This document shows positions 46,460-48,514 of a DNA stretch of 48,514 nt, in pieces. The position numbers and the translations under genes were made by a program. Each line of letters starts with the position of its first letter. The stretch's first letter is position 1. The stretch is from Myxococcales bacterium. GTDB lineage: Bacteria; Myxococcota; Myxococcia; Myxococcales; JAKAPL01. The notes beneath the pieces were generated by a model. The model saw nothing but the letters and a program-made list of their open reading frames with translations, was not told the origin of the DNA and made no database searches. The DNA lies in contig JAKAPL010000002.1 in NCBI GenBank assembly GCA_021807105.1, positions 1-48,514 of the forward strand. The letters are read 5' to 3'.

Positions 46460-47953
46460 ATGGTCCGCAGCGGATGGAAGGGAGTCGCGGCGCTGGCCGC
46501 CGCCACGCTCGCATGCAGCCAACCCAACCCGACGCCCTCGGTCACCTGCGGCACGGGAACGACCTTCGACGCGGCCTCCGGGGCGTGCGTCGCCGCGACG
46601 GCCTCTTCCTCCGCTTGCGGTCCCAATACGATGCTCGTGAAGGGGCAATGCCAGGTCTATCTGGGCGGCGGCGGCCCCACGAAGTGGTCGGCCAACGTCC
46701 AGATCTCCCCGACGACCGCCCAGGACGGCTCCGCGCTCATCGCCTACGAGCCGCAGCTCGCGGTCTCTCCCCCTCCGACCGGGGGGCCGGACGTCTACAT
46801 CATCTATCCGACGTTCTACGGCAACAACCAGAGCCAGGTCGTCGTGAAGGTGAGCCACGACGGGGGGCAGACGTTCCCGGACGGCCTCGGCATCACCTTC
46901 GAGAGCAGCGACCCGACGTTCGGCAACCCGGACCACATCGGCGACCCCACGATCGTCGCCAGCGGCTCGTCGGCCCTGGTCGCCTTCGTCGATTACCTGA
47001 CCGCGGGCTGCCTGCAGCAGGAGCCGATGTGCGGCAACATCTACTTCTCTCTGACGACCGACCGGGGGGCCACCTGGTCTCCGCCGGCGGCCCTCGTGAA
47101 CGGCGGCTCCACGACGTTCATCGATCGTCCGTTCCTCTCCTTCGGCCAGGACGGGTTCATGTACCTGGACTTCACCTGGGACCAGCCCAACGAGAGCGGG
47201 CAGGTCGTCAGCGACACCCACGTCGTGCAGTACGACATCAGCGCCAATCCGGTGACCGAGAAGCTCTTTGACCACTCGCTCGCGGGCGGCGCGGGCTTCA
47301 TCTCGCAGGCGCCGGTCGTGGCCACCGCGCAGGGCCAGATCGTCGGGAGCCTCGACGCGAACGCGGGCGACACCCACGTCGCGGTCATCGTCGGCGCGCC
47401 GAACGACGATTCGCAGCCGTTCGGCAAGATCGCGGTGCGCAACAGCGACCAGACCCGCGAGAACCAGTTTCGCAACCTGAACCAGTGGGTCGCGGCCAAC
47501 TCGTCGGACCAGATGCTCGTCTGGCGCTGGAACCTGAACGGCGACACCCACATCGCGGCCTCCGGCACGCAGGGAGGGGTCTGGGACCAGAACCAGCTCG
47601 CGGGCTCCGTGGTGGACGACGCGCCGATGGGGGTGAACTGCGCCTACCCCATCGTCACCGCCGACGAGAGAGGGGGCTGGCACGTCCTCTGGCAGGACAA
47701 CCGCTACGGCGTCTGGGGGACCTACACCTCGAGCAGCCAGGACGGCCAGAGCTGGACCCCGTCCAGCCTCGCCTCCGATCAGTGGTCCGAGGAATCCGGG
47801 CCCTACGATCCGACCACCGGCCGCCTGACGGCCTTTCTCGGCGACTACGACTCGATCGCCGCCGGAGGAGGGATGCTGTACGCGGCCTGGGTCGACACGC
47901 GCAACAAGCAGTCGCAGGTCTTCTTCTCGACCGCGCCCAACCCGTTGCAATAG
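46460..47953 (+). CDS. BNR-repeat (sialidase-like fold) lipoprotein
   Basis: A 497-residue secreted protein. The signal peptide ends with lipobox ATLAC, followed by a Cys-rich stretch (SVTCGTGTTFDAASGACVAA, CGPNTMLVKGQC). The rest has the Asp-box/BNR repeats of six-bladed propellers: SHDGGQTFP, TTDRGATWS and SSQDGQSWT, with strands such as VYIIYPTFYGN and GWHVLWQDNRYGVWGTY between them. Sialidase catalytic residues (an N-terminal Arg triad) are not evident, so it is better viewed as a binding propeller. It has its own promoter and ribosome site and is followed 25 bp later by galT. Confidence 0.82.
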   Translation: MVRSGWKGVAALAAATLACSQPNPTPSVTCGTGTTFDAASGACVAATASSSACGPNTMLVKGQCQVYLGGGGPTKWSANVQISPTTAQDGSALIAYEPQLAVSPPPTGGPDVYIIYPTFYGNNQSQVVVKVSHDGGQTFPDGLGITFESSDPTFGNPDHIGDPTIVASGSSALVAFVDYLTAGCLQQEPMCGNIYFSLTTDRGATWSPPAALVNGGSTTFIDRPFLSFGQDGFMYLDFTWDQPNESGQVVSDTHVVQYDISANPVTEKLFDHSLAGGAGFISQAPVVATAQGQIVGSLDANAGDTHVAVIVGAPNDDSQPFGKIAVRNSDQTRENQFRNLNQWVAANSSDQMLVWRWNLNGDTHIAASGTQGGVWDQNQLAGSVVDDAPMGVNCAYPIVTADERGGWHVLWQDNRYGVWGTYTSSSQDGQSWTPSSLASDQWSEESGPYDPTTGRLTAFLGDYDSIAAGGGMLYAAWVDTRNKQSQVFFSTAPNPLQ

Positions 47954-47978
47954 CGGGCGGCCGGCGGTAGAGGGCGGC

Positions 47979-48514
47979 GTGGCCGAGCTGCGCAAGGACC
48001 CCGTCTGCGATCGATGGGTGATCATCGCGCCCGAGCGCGCAGAGCGGCCGTCGGAGCCGGGCCGTCCGCCGCCCGCCCCGCCCTCCGGTGCTTGCCCCTT
48101 CTGCCCCGGCAACGAGCGCTACACTCCTCACGAGCTGCTCGCCTATCGGTCCGGGGATGGGCCCGACGGCCCCGGCTGGCAGCTCCGCGTCTTCCCCAAC
48201 CGCTACCCCGCCCTGCGCGTCGAGGGCGCGATCGAGCGGGAGGGGATGGGGCTCTTCGACCGGATGACCGGCGTGGGCGCGCACGAGGTCGTGGTCGAGA
48301 CGCCCGACCACCGGCGCGCGCTCGGTGATCTCCCGTCCGAGGAGATCGCGCGCGTCCTCTTCGCGTGGCGGGAGCGGCTCCTCGATCTGCGCCGCGACGG
48401 GCGGCTGTCTTCGGCCATCGTCTTCAAGAACCAGGGGTACGGGGCGGGCGCGACGCTCGGCCACGCCCACAGCCAGCTCATCGCCCTCCCCCGGCTGCCG
48501 CGGGAGCTCGCGGA
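47979..48514 (+). CDS. galT: Galactose-1-phosphate uridylyltransferase, 3' end off window
   Basis: Leloir-pathway enzyme that exchanges UMP between UDP-glucose and galactose-1-phosphate. The first 178 residues are present. Starting at GTG 47979 (AGAGGGCGG upstream), ELRKDPVCDRWVIIAPERA is the family opening, CPFCPGNE holds a zinc CxxC pair, FPNRYPAL follows, and GHAHSQLIALP near the right edge carries the His of the HIT-type site. The second half of the protein lies beyond the window. It may be co-transcribed with the BNR lipoprotein. Confidence 0.92.
   Translation, partial: MAELRKDPVCDRWVIIAPERAERPSEPGRPPPAPPSGACPFCPGNERYTPHELLAYRSGDGPDGPGWQLRVFPNRYPALRVEGAIEREGMGLFDRMTGVGAHEVVVETPDHRRALGDLPSEEIARVLFAWRERLLDLRRDGRLSSAIVFKNQGYGAGATLGHAHSQLIALPRLPRELA

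Noticed and set aside
44036-48112. A 1,358-codon minus-strand frame
   Set aside because: Antisense to the histidine kinase, the BNR lipoprotein and galT; no signal or family motif.

Overview
The window is a very GC-rich (about 70% by eye) piece of a bacterial chromosome. The genes point to a Gram-negative, delta-proteobacterial/Myxococcota-like organism, known here only by gene content. It has the lysS-lolC/E-lolD arrangement, an SspB adaptor, many short secreted lipoproteins with Cys lipoboxes, a protein ending in a MYXO-CTERM-like tail, a multihaem c-type cytochrome, and MurA plus outer-membrane (Lol, AsmA/YdbH) machinery. I saw no rRNA or tRNA genes.

Layout. 1-653 has no convincing gene and holds one copy of an interspersed repeat. 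654-4675 carries fumC, a PEBP/YbhB-like protein, a tandem-parvulin lipoprotein, a GspE/MshE N-terminal-like protein and a CheY-like receiver. 4689-5802 is a decayed group II intron: its 5' part and domains V/VI remain, but its reverse transcriptase has lost the N-terminal half. 5832-10821 has a DUF971 protein facing a minus-strand run of lysS, a lipoprotein-releasing permease, lolD and sspB. purC (10910-11875) is followed by 1.25 kb without a gene, holding a 31-unit, 21-bp tandem array. 13128-17596 is a minus-strand polA, zinc-ribbon protein and murA cluster. A metallo-hydrolase, mutS and a UbiB/ABC1 kinase-like gene follow.

23135-31103 is a minus-strand three-gene set: a YdbH-like AsmA protein, a YdbL-like (DUF1318) lipoprotein and a secreted PD40-propeller/helical-repeat protein. 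It resembles an expanded version of the enteric ydbH-ynbE-ydbL phospholipid-transport operon. A WaaE-like glycosyltransferase and a B12-binding subunit precede a second gene-poor stretch (32362-33796). That stretch has another 21-bp tandem array, two small repeat families and a 175-bp imperfect palindrome just before eno.

35378-48514 is dominated by envelope proteins: a collagen-stalked nonahaem lipoprotein ended by a strong terminator, a secreted lipoprotein, a C-terminal-Phe beta-barrel coupled to a large BPI/TULIP-like lipoprotein with a MYXO-CTERM-like tail, a membrane histidine kinase, a BNR-repeat lipoprotein, and the 5' part of galT running off the edge.

The most notable items are the BPI/TULIP-like lipoprotein with its barrel partner, the collagen-nonahaem protein, the two 21-bp arrays with dyad cores, and the enlarged YdbH/YdbL operon.
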